A stretch of DNA of 64,000 nucleotides, from positions 235,344-299,343 of the forward strand of contig NZ_PDLY01000004.1 in the NCBI RefSeq assembly GCF_014048465.1. Reading direction: 5' to 3'. Source of the DNA: Bombella mellum. GTDB taxonomy: Bacteria; Pseudomonadota; Alphaproteobacteria; Acetobacterales; Acetobacteraceae. The notes below the pieces were generated by a model. The model saw nothing but the letters and a program-made list of their open reading frames with translations. It did no database searches and was not told the origin of the DNA. The position numbers were made by a program, and so were the translations under genes. This document shows positions 27,916 through 37,178 of this stretch, piece by piece. Each line of letters begins with the position of its first letter. Position 1 is the stretch's first letter.

Positions 27916-28878
27916 ATGGCTGACTATCGTCTGGGAATTGATTTTGGCGGCACGAAGATAGAGATTCTTGCGCTGGACCGTGGTGGCAGGGAGGTGCTGC
28001 GTGAGCGCATCCCCAACCCGGGAGTGTATGACAAGGCCATCGAGGCCATCCGGGACCTCGTCCTGAAGGCGGAGGACCAGATCGGCTGCGTGCCGGCCCA
28101 TCGCATCACGGGGACACAGCTGACATCCACGCTGGGCATCGGCATTCCGGGGTCCCTCTCTCCCGAGACGGGGCTTGTCCGCAACTCCAACGCCACATGG
28201 CTGAACAACAATCCCTTCAAGCGGGATGTGGAGGAGAGCCTAGGGCGGCCCGTGCGTGTCGAAAATGACGCCAACTGCTTCGCCCTGTCCGAGGCGGCCG
28301 ATGGGGCTGGTGCGGGCTATTCGACCGTTCTCGGTGTGATCATCGGGACAGGCATGGGCGGTGGCATCGTGGCCAATGCCCGGGTGCTCTCCGGTCATCA
28401 TCACATTGCCGGTGAGTGGGGGCATATTCCGCTGCCGTGGGCAAAGCAGGAAGACATGCCCATGCGGAAATGTTTCTGCGGCAATGAAGGCTGTCAGGAA
28501 CGGTATCTCTGTGGTCCGGCTCTGGCTGCCGAGTGGAAGGGTGAAGGCAACCGCTCTCCGAACGGGATTGAGGAAGCTGCCCGCAACGGGGACGAGGCGG
28601 CCATCCGTGCACTGGACCTCTACATGGACCGCTTTGCCCGTGCCTGTGCCCAGGCTGTCAACTTCCTTGACCCTGACGTGATCGTGCTTGGGGGCGGTGT
28701 GTCCAATCTTCCCAGCATCTATGAGCGTGTGCCCAAGCTGCTGCCCCGCTATGTGATCACCTCCCCCTGCACGACACCGATCGTACAGAACCGTCATGGC
28801 GACAGCTCCGGCGTGCGTGGTGCCGCATGGCTGTGGGATGTGGCGGAGAGTGGTGCTCCCAAGGCCTCGAAGGCCTGA
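27916..28878 (+). CDS. mak: ROK family fructokinase
   Basis: Phosphorylates fructose (or a related hexose) with ATP in the cytoplasm. The phosphate-binding GIDFGGTKIEILAL (7-20) is followed by GIGIPGSLSPETGLVRNSNATWL near 74-96 and ENDANCFALSEAADGA. The ROK metal motif is AGEWGHIPLPW, with zinc-type cysteines in KCFCGNEGCQERYLCG near 194-209. The C-terminus HGDSSGVRGAAWLW is closely like E. coli Mak. Fructose use would suit a nectar- or fruit-associated acetic acid bacterium, but that is inference. Confidence 0.88.
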   Translation: MADYRLGIDFGGTKIEILALDRGGREVLRERIPNPGVYDKAIEAIRDLVLKAEDQIGCVPAHRITGTQLTSTLGIGIPGSLSPETGLVRNSNATWLNNNPFKRDVEESLGRPVRVENDANCFALSEAADGAGAGYSTVLGVIIGTGMGGGIVANARVLSGHHHIAGEWGHIPLPWAKQEDMPMRKCFCGNEGCQERYLCGPALAAEWKGEGNRSPNGIEEAARNGDEAAIRALDLYMDRFARACAQAVNFLDPDVIVLGGGVSNLPSIYERVPKLLPRYVITSPCTTPIVQNRHGDSSGVRGAAWLWDVAESGAPKASKA

Positions 28879-28902
28879 GCAGACCGTTCTTCCTGCGGTG
28901 AT

Positions 28903-28940
28903 GAAAGGGCCTTTCCTGTTTGAGGGAAAGGCCCTTTTTC
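28903..28940 (+). terminator. Terminator after the fructokinase gene
   Basis: GAAAGGGCCTTTCC pairs with GGGAAAGGCCCTTTTTC, giving a long stem with a short loop and a T run on the plus strand. Confidence 0.92.
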
Positions 28941-28957
28941 ATGGCTGCATCAGACAG

Positions 28958-28994
28958 AAAAAAACCACCCGTCTTTCATGCAAGACGGGCGGTT
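28958..28994 (-). terminator. Terminator after glnA
   Basis: ACCACCCGTCTT pairs with AAGACGGGCGGT, with a short loop. On the minus strand the stem runs into TTTTTTT. It lies 55 bp beyond the glnA stop. Confidence 0.9.
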
Positions 28995-29048
28995 TCCTGT
29001 CCGGCAGGGGCCGCCTGCTCCGGGGAGCAGGCAGGACCCGGAACGGTA

Positions 29049-30509
29049 TCAGACGGAGTAGTACATCTCGAACTCGACCGGATGCGGCGTGTGTTCGAAG
29101 CGGTGCACTTCCTGCATCTTGAGCGTGATGTAGCTTTCGATCTGGTCCTTGGTGAAGACATCCCCTTCCAGCAGGAAGGCATGGTCGGTCTTCAGGGATT
29201 CCAGAGCCTCACGCAGGGAGCCGCAGACGGTCGGGATCATGTTCAGCTCTTCCGGCGGCAGCTCGTACAGGTCCTTGTCCATGGCTTCGCCCGGATGGAT
29301 CTTGTTGCGGATGCCGTCCAGACCGGCCATCAGCATGGCACTGAAGGCGAGGTAGGGGTTGGCCGTCGGGTCGGGGAAGCGGACCTCGACACGCTTTGCT
29401 TTTGGGCTTGTGGCGTATGGAATGCGGCAGGAGGCCGAGCGGTTGGCAGAGGAGTAGGCCAGCAGCACGGGGGCTTCAAAGCCCGGAATCAGCCGCTTGT
29501 AGGAGTTGGTGGAAGGGTTGGTGAAGGCGTTCAGGGCCTTGGCGTGCTTGATGATGCCGCCGATGTAGTACAGGGCCTCATCGGAGAGATCGGCATAGCG
29601 TTTGCCGGCGAAGAGCGGCTTGCCATTCTTCCAGACGGACTGATGCACATGCATGCCGGTGCCGTTGTCCCCATAGATGGGCTTCGGCATGAAGGTGGCC
29701 GTCTTGCCGTAGGAGTGGGCGACGTTGTGCACGCAGTATTTGTAGATCTGCATGAAGTCGGCTGACTTCACCAGCGTGGCGAAGGCCGTGCCCAGCTCAT
29801 GCTGGCTGCGGGCCACCTCGTGGTGATGCTTCTCGATCGGCAGGCCCATCTCGCCCATGGTGGCCAGCATCTCGGCACGGAGGTCATGCTCGCTGTCCAC
29901 TGGCGGCACGGGGAAGTAGCCTCCCTTGCGGGCAGGGCGGTGGCCCATGTTGCCTTCCGGGTAGTCCTTCATGGCCGCTTCCGGCCCTTCGACGCTGTCG
30001 AGGTGGTAGGTGCCGTAATTCTCACCCGTGCCGAAGCGGACACTGTCGAAGATGAAGAATTCGGCTTCCGGTCCGAAGAAGGCCGTGTCACCCAGGCCGC
30101 TCTTCTTCAGGTAGGCTTCGGCCTGTTTGGCTGTCGCACGGGGGTCACGATTGTAATAGCCACCCGTTCTGGGGTCGATGATGTCACAGATCAGGATGAG
30201 CTGCGGGCGGGCGGAGAAGGGGTCAACCACGGCCGTTTCCGGGTCCGGCAGGAGGACCATGTCGGACTCGTTGATGGCCTTCCAGCCCTGGATGGAGGAG
30301 CCGTCAAACATGAAACCTTCGGTGAAGGTGTCTTCCTCGATGGTGCGGACAGTCTGCGTGGTGTGCTGCCATTTGCCCTTCGTGTCGGTGAAGCGGAGAT
30401 CGACGAACTCGATGCCATGCTCTTCGATCAGCTCAAAAACGCGCTGGATGGCGGCTTTCTGAGGAGAAGGGCGTTGTGCGGAAGGAGAGGAAACTGCTTT
30501 TTTTGCCAT
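29049..30509 (-). CDS. glnA: Glutamine synthetase, type I
   Basis: Dodecameric enzyme that makes glutamine from glutamate, ammonia and ATP. GS signatures include [29 protein letters not shown] and [16 protein letters not shown]. The adenylylation Tyr is at about residue 415 in [11 protein letters not shown], so control by GlnE is expected. The start ATG 30509 has GAGG upstream and gives 486 residues, about 15 more than usual because of a Ser/Pro/Lys N-terminal tail. In most alphaproteobacteria glnB precedes glnA; here the upstream neighbour is the divergent tldD instead. Confidence 0.95.
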   Translation of the reverse strand: MAKKAVSSPSAQRPSPQKAAIQRVFELIEEHGIEFVDLRFTDTKGKWQHTTQTVRTIEEDTFTEGFMFDGSSIQGWKAINESDMVLLPDPETAVVDPFSARPQLILICDIIDPRTGGYYNRDPRATAKQAEAYLKKSGLGDTAFFGPEAEFFIFDSVRFGTGENYGTYHLDSVEGPEAAMKDYPEGNMGHRPARKGGYFPVPPVDSEHDLRAEMLATMGEMGLPIEKHHHEVARSQHELGTAFATLVKSADFMQIYKYCVHNVAHSYGKTATFMPKPIYGDNGTGMHVHQSVWKNGKPLFAGKRYADLSDEALYYIGGIIKHAKALNAFTNPSTNSYKRLIPGFEAPVLLAYSSANRSASCRIPYATSPKAKRVEVRFPDPTANPYLAFSAMLMAGLDGIRNKIHPGEAMDKDLYELPPEELNMIPTVCGSLREALESLKTDHAFLLEGDVFTKDQIESYITLKMQEVHRFEHTPHPVEFEMYYSV

Positions 30510-30670
30510 GGCTGCGTGCCTCGCAATTTTTGGACTGATACCAAAACGATTAAGGGACAATTGACCGTCTGTCGAGTGCTTGCTCATAAACTTCATTTTA
30601 TGAGACAGTGCCACCCCGGTTTCTTATAATTCCCGGTATCTGTACCGTACGGAAAGCTCTTCTGGTGGTC

Positions 30671-32158
30671 ATGTCTGAGTCCTCCCTGACAAAAATCGCT
30701 GATTCCCTGTTTTTTCACGAGGCCCTGCCGTGGAGTCACGATGAGGTGAACCGGCAGCTCTCTCTCAGCCTGTCCGGCCTGGATGATGGCGAGCTGTTCC
30801 TGGAATATCGGGAAGAGGAAACGCTGGGGCTGGAGAATGGCCTGCTGCGGAATGTCGGGTTCAACCGTTCTTCAGGGTTTGGCCTGCGGGGCGTGACGGG
30901 CAGCCAGACCATTTTCGCCCATTCGGACATTCTGGGCATGGATGCCCTGAGGCGGGCGGCCGAAGGGCTGGGCAGCGTGGAGCGTACGGCTCTCGATCCC
31001 GATCAGAAACCTCGAACTCGTCCGGTCGAGGCCGGGGAGGCGGACCGGCGTGCCGCCCTTTATGGTGCGATGCATCCGTCGGAAGGCAGCGACTTTGCCA
31101 GACGGGCTGCCCTTCTGGGGGAAATTGATGCCTATGGTCGGGGGCTGGACCGTCGGGTCGTGCAGGTGAATGCGACACTCCATACGGAATGGCAGGTCGT
31201 GCGTATCCTGCGACCCTCCTTCCTCCAGAAGGAACAGGCCGGCCCGCTGGTGGACGTGCGGCCGCTGGTGCGGCTCGACATCTCCGTCGTGGTGGAACAT
31301 GACGGGCGGAGGGAGAGTGGTCGTGCCGGACAGGGGGGACGGTATGTCCTGTCCCGTCTTCTGGACCCGGCCTGCTGGCAGGCCATGACGCAGGAGGCTC
31401 TTCGGCAGGCTCTGGTGAATCTGGAAGCCGTGGCGGCCCCGGCGGGAGACATGCCGGTCGTGCTGGGGGCTGGCTGGCCGGGCATTCTGCTGCATGAGGC
31501 CATCGGTCATGGGCTGGAGGGTGACTTCAACCGGAAGGGGACTTCCGTTTTTTCCGGCTGTGTTGGCAGGCGCATCGCTGCACCGGGTGTGACCGTGCTG
31601 GATGACGGGACGCTGCCGGAGCGTCGCGGGTCCCTGAACATGGATGATGAGGGTACACCCACCAGTCGGACCGTGCTGATTGAGGACGGGATATTGCAGG
31701 GCTACATGCAGGACCGGCTGAATGCCCGCCTGACAGCGGTGGCACCGACGGGGAATGGCCGCCGTCAGTCTTATGCCCATGCGCCGATGCCCCGCATGAC
31801 CAATACCATCATGACCGGGGGGAGTTCGTCGGAGGAGGAGATGATCCGTTCCACGAAGAAGGGTCTCTATGCCCGCAATTTTGGTGGCGGGCAGGTCGAC
31901 ATCACGTCCGGCAAGTTCGTCTTCGCCGCTTCGGAAGCCTATCTGATCGAGGATGGCAGGATCACGGCACCGGTGCGTGGTGCCACCTTGATCGGCACCG
32001 GAGCGGCCGTGATGGAGCAGATCAGCATGATTGGTCCCACCATGGAGCTGGACCCCGGCATAGGGACATGCGGCAAGGCCGGGCAGGGCGTGCCGGTGGG
32101 CGTGGGCCAGCCTATGCTGAAGGTCAGCGGCCTGACGGTCGGTGGGACGGCTTCCTGA
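30671..32158 (+). CDS. tldD: Metalloprotease TldD
   Basis: Subunit of the TldD/TldE zinc protease, which trims modified peptides such as microcins and affects CcdA stability. The metal-binding HEAIGHGLEGDFNRKG lies near residues 275-290. SVFSGCVGRRIAAPGVTVLDDGT and GSLNMDDEGTPTSRTVLIEDG follow, both typical. It ends GQPMLKVSGLTVGGTAS. The frame is open back to 30608, but the ATG at 30671 gives the usual TldD N-terminus (495 residues). tldE/pmbA is not in the window. It is divergent from glnA. Confidence 0.92.
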   Translation: MSESSLTKIADSLFFHEALPWSHDEVNRQLSLSLSGLDDGELFLEYREEETLGLENGLLRNVGFNRSSGFGLRGVTGSQTIFAHSDILGMDALRRAAEGLGSVERTALDPDQKPRTRPVEAGEADRRAALYGAMHPSEGSDFARRAALLGEIDAYGRGLDRRVVQVNATLHTEWQVVRILRPSFLQKEQAGPLVDVRPLVRLDISVVVEHDGRRESGRAGQGGRYVLSRLLDPACWQAMTQEALRQALVNLEAVAAPAGDMPVVLGAGWPGILLHEAIGHGLEGDFNRKGTSVFSGCVGRRIAAPGVTVLDDGTLPERRGSLNMDDEGTPTSRTVLIEDGILQGYMQDRLNARLTAVAPTGNGRRQSYAHAPMPRMTNTIMTGGSSSEEEMIRSTKKGLYARNFGGGQVDITSGKFVFAASEAYLIEDGRITAPVRGATLIGTGAAVMEQISMIGPTMELDPGIGTCGKAGQGVPVGVGQPMLKVSGLTVGGTAS

Positions 32159-32263
32159 AGAATCATTGAGAAACAGAGGGTTGTTCTGTTTTTCCGTCTT
32201 CGGGCACGGATAGATAAAACAAATGGAATATGTTTCAGATATAAATAATTTTGCGGTTCGCTA

Positions 32264-32293
32264 TTGCAAAATATCTTTTTGCTGTCGTAATAT
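32264..32293 (+). promoter_or_regulatory. Candidate sigma70-type promoter for the outer-membrane barrel gene
   Basis: TTGCAA at 32264-32269 and TAATAT at 32288-32293 are separated by 18 bp in an AT-rich 170 bp intergenic stretch. The -10 lies 34 bp before the ATG at 32328. The assignment is by eye. Confidence 0.45.
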
Positions 32294-32327
32294 TTTTTAT
32301 CGCAGCAATTGATGATGGTTCACCGTG

Positions 32328-33449
32328 ATGAAGAAGTCCGTGCGTTACGCAGCCCTTCTGTCCAGCCTTTTTGCAGGTACTTATTATGGTGCTTCTGCAA
32401 AACTTTATGCCGCAGATGCCGCTGTTGCTGCTAACGCCGGGTCACAGACAGGTGCCGGGTCCACCGGGACGGTGGAAGGAACGGCACGCCCCGTAGCCGG
32501 TACGGCCACCCATGATGCTGCCGTCCAGCAGCCGGTCGTCTCCATTGCGGAGAAGCCGGCTCCCAAGCCTCTGCCGGAGCAGTGGTACACGGGGTCGCTT
32601 TATTCGCCATCACCGGCCCTGCCTGCCCCCGGGATGATTGCCGTGGAGCCGTATGTCGCTGCCGGACTGCCAGCAGGGGCGTTTGACTCAAACGGTCATC
32701 TCAACACGCGCAAGGGGGCGGGCGGGCAGCACTCCATCTCCCAGTTCTCGCTGGCGAAGTATGGCATCACGGACCATCTGTCCATCTACCTGCTGCCAAC
32801 ATACAGCTATAGCTGGGGCAACCATACCAAGCATTCCGGCCTGAAATTCAATGACCTGCCGGTGGAGTTCCAGTACCGGCTGACGCCGCATTATACGCCG
32901 TCCATCACGCTTTATTTCGGTGTGAACACGCCGACGGGTGATTACAAGAACCTGTCCAATGCTTCGGAAGGTGTCGGCCAGGGTGTCTGGGCCTTGCGTT
33001 ATGGTGTGCACAGCCAGTTTGCCCTGCCGTTCTTCAGCCATGCGATGCGCGTGCGTCTCTGGGCACAGGTCCGTCATCCGGTTGCTAGCACGAAGCTGCG
33101 CAACATCACCAGCTACGGGACGGAAAAAGGCTTCACCGGGCGTGGTCATGCAGGCCCTTACGGGAATGAGGGTGGCTCGGTCGAGCTGGGCATCACCAAG
33201 AAGTGGGTGTTCGCACTGGACCTGTACCATACTTGGGCCACGTCCAGCTCGGTCAATGGCTATAATGTCTATTCCAGAAAATACATCAATTCACGCACTG
33301 GCTGGTCTGGTGCCTTCAATGTCGGGCCTGGCATCGAATATAACTGGACATCCAGTGTTGGCGGGATTGTCGGTGTGATCCTGCCCGTGGCCGGTCACAA
33401 CACGTCCCGGTCCATTTCCCCGGAAGCCGCCGTGTTTGCCGTGTTCTGA
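32328..33449 (+). CDS. Outer-membrane beta-barrel protein (transporter/porin-like)
   Basis: 373-residue exported protein. The N-terminus KKSVRYAALLSSLFAGTYYGASA is a Sec signal peptide, cut near residues 25-30. A low-complexity Ala/Thr/Val linker follows to about residue 95. The rest alternates hydrophobic and polar residues with many aromatics, typical of barrel strands (LSIYLLPTYSYSWG, FNVGPGIEYNW), and ends in Phe as Bam-targeted proteins do. It resembles the phenol-degradation meta-pathway/SphA-like transporter group, but that is tentative. A GTG lies in frame three bases before the ATG. Confidence 0.65.
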   Translation: MKKSVRYAALLSSLFAGTYYGASAKLYAADAAVAANAGSQTGAGSTGTVEGTARPVAGTATHDAAVQQPVVSIAEKPAPKPLPEQWYTGSLYSPSPALPAPGMIAVEPYVAAGLPAGAFDSNGHLNTRKGAGGQHSISQFSLAKYGITDHLSIYLLPTYSYSWGNHTKHSGLKFNDLPVEFQYRLTPHYTPSITLYFGVNTPTGDYKNLSNASEGVGQGVWALRYGVHSQFALPFFSHAMRVRLWAQVRHPVASTKLRNITSYGTEKGFTGRGHAGPYGNEGGSVELGITKKWVFALDLYHTWATSSSVNGYNVYSRKYINSRTGWSGAFNVGPGIEYNWTSSVGGIVGVILPVAGHNTSRSISPEAAVFAVF

Positions 33450-33472
33450 CAGAGCTGCCTGCCGTACAGGAA

Positions 33473-33508
33473 AAACCCCCGTCTGGTGTGCCGGACGGGG
33501 GTTTTTTC
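33473..33508. terminator. Bidirectional terminator between the barrel protein and YggT genes
   Basis: AACCCCCGTC pairs with GACGGGGGTT around TGGTGTGCCG. Five A residues precede and six T residues follow, so it works for both convergent genes. Confidence 0.92.
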
Positions 33509-33511
33509 GTT

Positions 33512-33835
33512 TCAGCCCTGAGAGAGGAAAAAGGCCCTGAAAATGCTCTTCAGGATGAAGGGAATGCCATACTGGATGGCCAGCAGAAGGATGAGGGGAG
33601 AAAAATCCATCATGCCCGTGGGGGGCAGGATGTTACGGATTGGCTGGAGCACAGGCTCCACCAGTCTGGCCAGGATTTCAGCAAGGCTCTGTATGAACCG
33701 GTTGGACTGGGGATTCACGACACCAAAGCTGATGGCCATGGTGATCAGACAGTAGGCGAGGATGATCCATGTATAGATGTCCAGAATGACCATGAGAAGG
33801 TTTGTTATCTGGAGATAGACAAGGGCTGCATGCAT
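33512..33835 (-). CDS. YggT family membrane protein
   Basis: 107-residue membrane protein with two hydrophobic segments (LLMVILDIYTWIILAYCLI near residues 12-30 and LILLLAIQYGIPFIL near the C-terminus). The family block RFIQSLAEILARLVEPVLQPIRNILPPTG lies between them. YggT proteins have been linked to osmotic or membrane-protein function and to cell-division genes in other phyla; the precise role is unknown. The start ATG 33835 has AAGGA nine bases upstream; an in-frame extension to 33898 is unlikely. Confidence 0.85.
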   Translation of the reverse strand: MHAALVYLQITNLLMVILDIYTWIILAYCLITMAISFGVVNPQSNRFIQSLAEILARLVEPVLQPIRNILPPTGMMDFSPLILLLAIQYGIPFILKSIFRAFFLSQG

Positions 33836-33980
33836 GGGCGGGTATCCTTCCCTGAGGGCGTGAGAAGAGGCAGACCGACACATGTAACAATCTTCCATGC
33901 GGCTGGCGAGTTTTATCGCATCCCCGGCCTGTCATCTTGACAGGCCCTGCCGGGCATGATGTTCTGGGTGGCATAGATCA

Positions 33981-34056
33981 TGGGGCTATAGCTCAGTTGG
34001 GAGAGCGCCTCGTTCGCAATGAGGAGGTCAGGGGTTCGATTCCCCTTAGCTCCACC
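33981..34056 (+). tRNA. tRNA-Ala (anticodon CGC)
   Basis: A 76-base cloverleaf with encoded CCA. The acceptor GGGGCTA pairs with TAGCTCC (one G-U). The D arm is GCTCAGTTGGGAGAGC. The anticodon stem is CCTCG/TGAGG with loop TTCGCAA, giving anticodon CGC for GCG codons. The T arm is AGGGG TTCGATT CCCCT. It lies in a 250 bp gap between yggT and a lower-GC glycosyltransferase gene. Confidence 0.96.
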
Positions 34057-34087
34057 ATGATTTTTCGTCAGCCTGTCTGGAGAAGCG

Positions 34088-35452
34088 TCAGTCGGCCACC
34101 CTGTGGAGGGCCCTGCTTCTTTCTATCTCCTCAAGCTGCTTCATGTAGCGTTCCATGACTTCAGCCTTGTTGCTGTTCCCCCAGAAATGGACGAAGCCTT
34201 TCTTTGAATAAGGGTCGAACGGGTCATTGGAGATGAAGTTCGCATATCTGGTCAGGATCGTATAATTGACCAGCCCAAGCTTGACCGCCATGTAGTTGAA
34301 GACTTCCTGATCGGCCCAGTGGCAGAAGTTTCGCCCATATTTCGTGCCGACATTCCGTATGGTCCTGCGGACCAGCTTAATGAAATCGTACGTTTCGGGA
34401 TTTTCCGTATTGGGAAATATGATGGTGCCGCCATTCAGGCCTACGGCATAGGTGCCGACGGACAGGCCATCCAGCTGGATCAGGCTGGACCCGACGGAAG
34501 GCTGTGTCCTGAGGGGGGACTGTTTCTCAAAGGGAGCGCATATTTCCTCGGAAAGGAGGGCGTCCTTCAGTATCACGTTCAGGTCGTTGTCGAAAATGAT
34601 GTCAGGGTCAAGATAGAGAAGCGGCTGATGGCCTCTGTAGATGGGCTTGTCCAGAATGTAATATTTTGAGCAGACATAGCCGACAAAATCAGAGGGATGC
34701 AGCGTGTCCGTGTCGAGGAAGTCGGTGTCGTATTCTCCGCAAAGCTCCTGGATGTAGGCGAGGCTCCTGTCCGTCATGACAATGATCTTGCCGGTATAAT
34801 TGCCGAACCGGCGGATGGATGAGACGCAGAGTTTCAGCTGGTTCAGGACGTCATCGCTGGAAAAGGCCGTGATGTAGATGACGGGGGAATAGAGAAGGAA
34901 CACTTCCGGTTTCCAGTTCTCATGAAATAGGATCGTCCGGTATTTCCCGAAATCGTTCACCTGCTGGGAGCGGATGTCGATCATGAATCCGCCAATCCGT
35001 ATCAGGAAGTCGTCAAGATACTGGATGTGTTCAACGTCCAGCATGTCCCCTGTCCGTTTGGATATCCACTGGTTGCTTGTGAGATGGTCCAGTCGTTCGA
35101 TGAAATCATCATCAATGAAGATGAAGGTTTCCCAGGAAGACACGGCGTCTCTGGAGAATCTGAAGGTATGGGCTTCACTGCACAGGTACTGCCCCTGCTC
35201 ATTTCTGAGGGAATAGCCTGAGCAGTCTTTTTCGTAAGTTATGGTGACGGAACCAAGATGCCTGATGGTCTTCTGGAAACTTTTGATCCGGGTTTCCGGG
35301 AAAAAATAAATGTCTTCTTCGTTCGTGAGATGGTCCTGTATGCCATAGACACTGACGACATCAGCCCGATTGATGTTGAACAGTGACCGGCCATAGAAAC
35401 CCCGTTCCGCATTCCAATGGATAACCTTCGAACGGAAGTCGAGAATATACAT
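34088..35452 (-). CDS. Glycosyltransferase-like protein with GT-A type domain
   Basis: 454-residue soluble protein. The N-terminal ~185 residues are unrecognised ([18 protein letters not shown]). From about 190 onward it looks like a GT8/GT-A nucleotide-sugar transferase: [26 protein letters not shown], a DxD-type [12 protein letters not shown] (Asp282/Asp284), NGGTIIFPN and a late VHFWGN. Base composition is clearly lower in GC and codon use differs from flanking genes, and it lies 31 bp from the end of tRNA-Ala on the opposite strand, which suggests horizontal acquisition. The acceptor and donor are unknown. Confidence 0.6.
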   Translation of the reverse strand: MYILDFRSKVIHWNAERGFYGRSLFNINRADVVSVYGIQDHLTNEEDIYFFPETRIKSFQKTIRHLGSVTITYEKDCSGYSLRNEQGQYLCSEAHTFRFSRDAVSSWETFIFIDDDFIERLDHLTSNQWISKRTGDMLDVEHIQYLDDFLIRIGGFMIDIRSQQVNDFGKYRTILFHENWKPEVFLLYSPVIYITAFSSDDVLNQLKLCVSSIRRFGNYTGKIIVMTDRSLAYIQELCGEYDTDFLDTDTLHPSDFVGYVCSKYYILDKPIYRGHQPLLYLDPDIIFDNDLNVILKDALLSEEICAPFEKQSPLRTQPSVGSSLIQLDGLSVGTYAVGLNGGTIIFPNTENPETYDFIKLVRRTIRNVGTKYGRNFCHWADQEVFNYMAVKLGLVNYTILTRYANFISNDPFDPYSKKGFVHFWGNSNKAEVMERYMKQLEEIERSRALHRVAD

Positions 35453-35628
35453 GAACAGGCCTGATGAAATGTGAAGACATTCTTTACAAGGATAGTTCAG
35501 GCATTACTGCATCGCAAATTTTTAATTAACACGGCCTGATGAATGATTAATATTATATTAAATTCTGTGTCCCTGTTTCCCATGGTCCTGCCGGAGGAGA
35601 AGGACCATGGGAAAGCCTTGGACAGGTC

Positions 35629-36225
35629 TTACCGGATGTTGGACGGGATGGATTTGGCAATCTGTGTTGCCAGCTGCACGACAAGATTGCGCATCAGGGC
35701 CGCCGTGTCCGCATCCGTATGGACCGGCCCGTTGGCCGCCAGATGGACGATGTTGCGCAGCAGCGGCTTGTTGCGGTCATGCGGGATGATGGCCCAATGG
35801 GCATTGAGGATGGCATGGCCATTGACATCCACGTCAAACTCGGAAATCGCAATCATGATCTGCATGTCGGCCGCCTTGGCCAGCGGCTGATCCGTGAAGA
35901 GGGTGTCATGCGAGGCCGTGGCGGCCACCTCGTTGGTGATCAGGTCCGTGATGCCAAGGGAGAGGCGGGACGCCCACCGTGAATTGGGGCTGCGATGGAT
36001 CTCTTCTCCCTGACGGGTGATGATGTCCTGGCAGTCCAGATAGTCGGGCATGACCACCCTGCTGACCTGCACGACGGTGGTCTGCGGGGAGACCTGAAGG
36101 GATTTCGTGTCGGAATGGACCGGAATGCCGAGCGTGTAGATGTGCAGCGGGGGTGAGGCACAGCCTGCCAGCAGGCCACAGCCCCCCAGAAGAGCCAGAA
36201 CGGTACGACGGAAAGGAAAGATCAT
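35629..36225 (-). CDS. ABC-type transport auxiliary lipoprotein, PqiC family
   Basis: 198-residue lipoprotein: signal peptide RRTVLALLGGCGLLAGC with the lipobox LLAGC (lipidated Cys22), then ASPPLHIYTLGIP, the usual PqiC start. In PqiABC and related systems this protein sits at the outer membrane and docks the periplasmic MCE tube. It is the last gene of a four-gene minus-strand operon and overlaps the MCE gene by 4 bp (ATGA), so translation is coupled. Confidence 0.82.
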   Translation of the reverse strand: MIFPFRRTVLALLGGCGLLAGCASPPLHIYTLGIPVHSDTKSLQVSPQTTVVQVSRVVMPDYLDCQDIITRQGEEIHRSPNSRWASRLSLGITDLITNEVAATASHDTLFTDQPLAKAADMQIMIAISEFDVDVNGHAILNAHWAIIPHDRNKPLLRNIVHLAANGPVHTDADTAALMRNLVVQLATQIAKSIPSNIR

Positions 36226-37178
36226 GGACGGCGTCCCATAAGCAGAAGTTGCGGGTTACGTTCCACATCGCTGGCGAAACCACGGAGAGAGGAGGCCGTT
36301 GCGGCAATGTCACGCAGGGCGGCATCAAGGTTCGCACGGTCCACGGAACGGGATGAAAGGATGTCCTGAAGGGATTCCAGTGTCTTCGTGGCGGAAGCAA
36401 GCGTCACATGCATGTCCCTGCCACGGAGGTCAAGCTGGTCCGTCCCCGTGTCCAGCAGCCTGTTCATCTTGCCCAGTGTCTGGTCCAGCCGTGCCTGAAG
36501 GTCCCGGATGGCGACGGTGGCGGCGGTCACTGCGGCCTGGGACTGGTCGGAGGTCTGCTTCATGCTGGCGATCAGGGCTGGCAGTTCCTGATGAAGTTCG
36601 TCGCTCAGGGAGGTGACGGAGAGCAGGGCCGTGTCTGCATGCTGGCTGATGTCCTTGAGGGGGATCTGTTCCAGCGTGTTCTTCAACTTTTCCATGGTGG
36701 AGAGTCGGACGGGAATTTCCGGAAGGCTGGTGACACGGGGATGCAGCGTGGCCGGAACGGACCTGTCGAAGTCCAGCTCGATGTTCGACTGGCCGGTGAC
36801 GAGGCTCTGGAGGTTCAGCCCCGCCCGCAGCCCGTTGCTGATCATGTCCTGAAGGCTGATCCTTGGTCCCCCCGTGGCGTCACGGACGACATGCATCTGG
36901 CCTGATTCCAGGGTGATCACGACGGGAATGTAGGCCTTCCGGTCCTTGGGGTCGAAATGCAGGGTGATGCTTTTGACAGACCCCACCTTCACGCCACGGA
37001 AATTGACGGGAGCACCGATGGAAAGCCCGGAAATGGAATTCTGGAAAACGGCCACGACGTCTCGGGAGGACGAGAAGAGCCGCAGGTGACCGAAGGCCAT
37101 GACGATGAACAGGAGCAGTACCCCCCCGATGACGACAAAGGCACCTATCTGGGTTTTTTTGCTGGTGTTTTCAGACAT
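36222..37178 (-). CDS. MCE family (MlaD-like) lipid transport protein
   Basis: 318-residue inner-membrane-anchored periplasmic protein. A single N-terminal helix (IGAFVVIGGVLLLFIVMAFG, about 11-30) precedes the MCE domain (about 38-115, with VAVFQNSISGLSIGAPVNFRG). A long helical region follows (VTAATVAIRDLQARLDQTLG) that can build the hexameric channel seen in MCE proteins. It overlaps the ATPase gene by 8 bp. It forms a lipid-transport complex with the neighbouring permease, ATPase and lipoprotein. Confidence 0.88.
   Translation of the reverse strand: MSENTSKKTQIGAFVVIGGVLLLFIVMAFGHLRLFSSSRDVVAVFQNSISGLSIGAPVNFRGVKVGSVKSITLHFDPKDRKAYIPVVITLESGQMHVVRDATGGPRISLQDMISNGLRAGLNLQSLVTGQSNIELDFDRSVPATLHPRVTSLPEIPVRLSTMEKLKNTLEQIPLKDISQHADTALLSVTSLSDELHQELPALIASMKQTSDQSQAAVTAATVAIRDLQARLDQTLGKMNRLLDTGTDQLDLRGRDMHVTLASATKTLESLQDILSSRSVDRANLDAALRDIAATASSLRGFASDVERNPQLLLMGRRP

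Noticed and set aside
33981..35452. A tRNA-bounded genomic island with att repeats
   Set aside because: I looked for a second copy of the tRNA-Ala 3' end (TTCGATTCCCC) in the flanking region and saw none; no integrase gene is present. Only compositional oddity of the glycosyltransferase remains.
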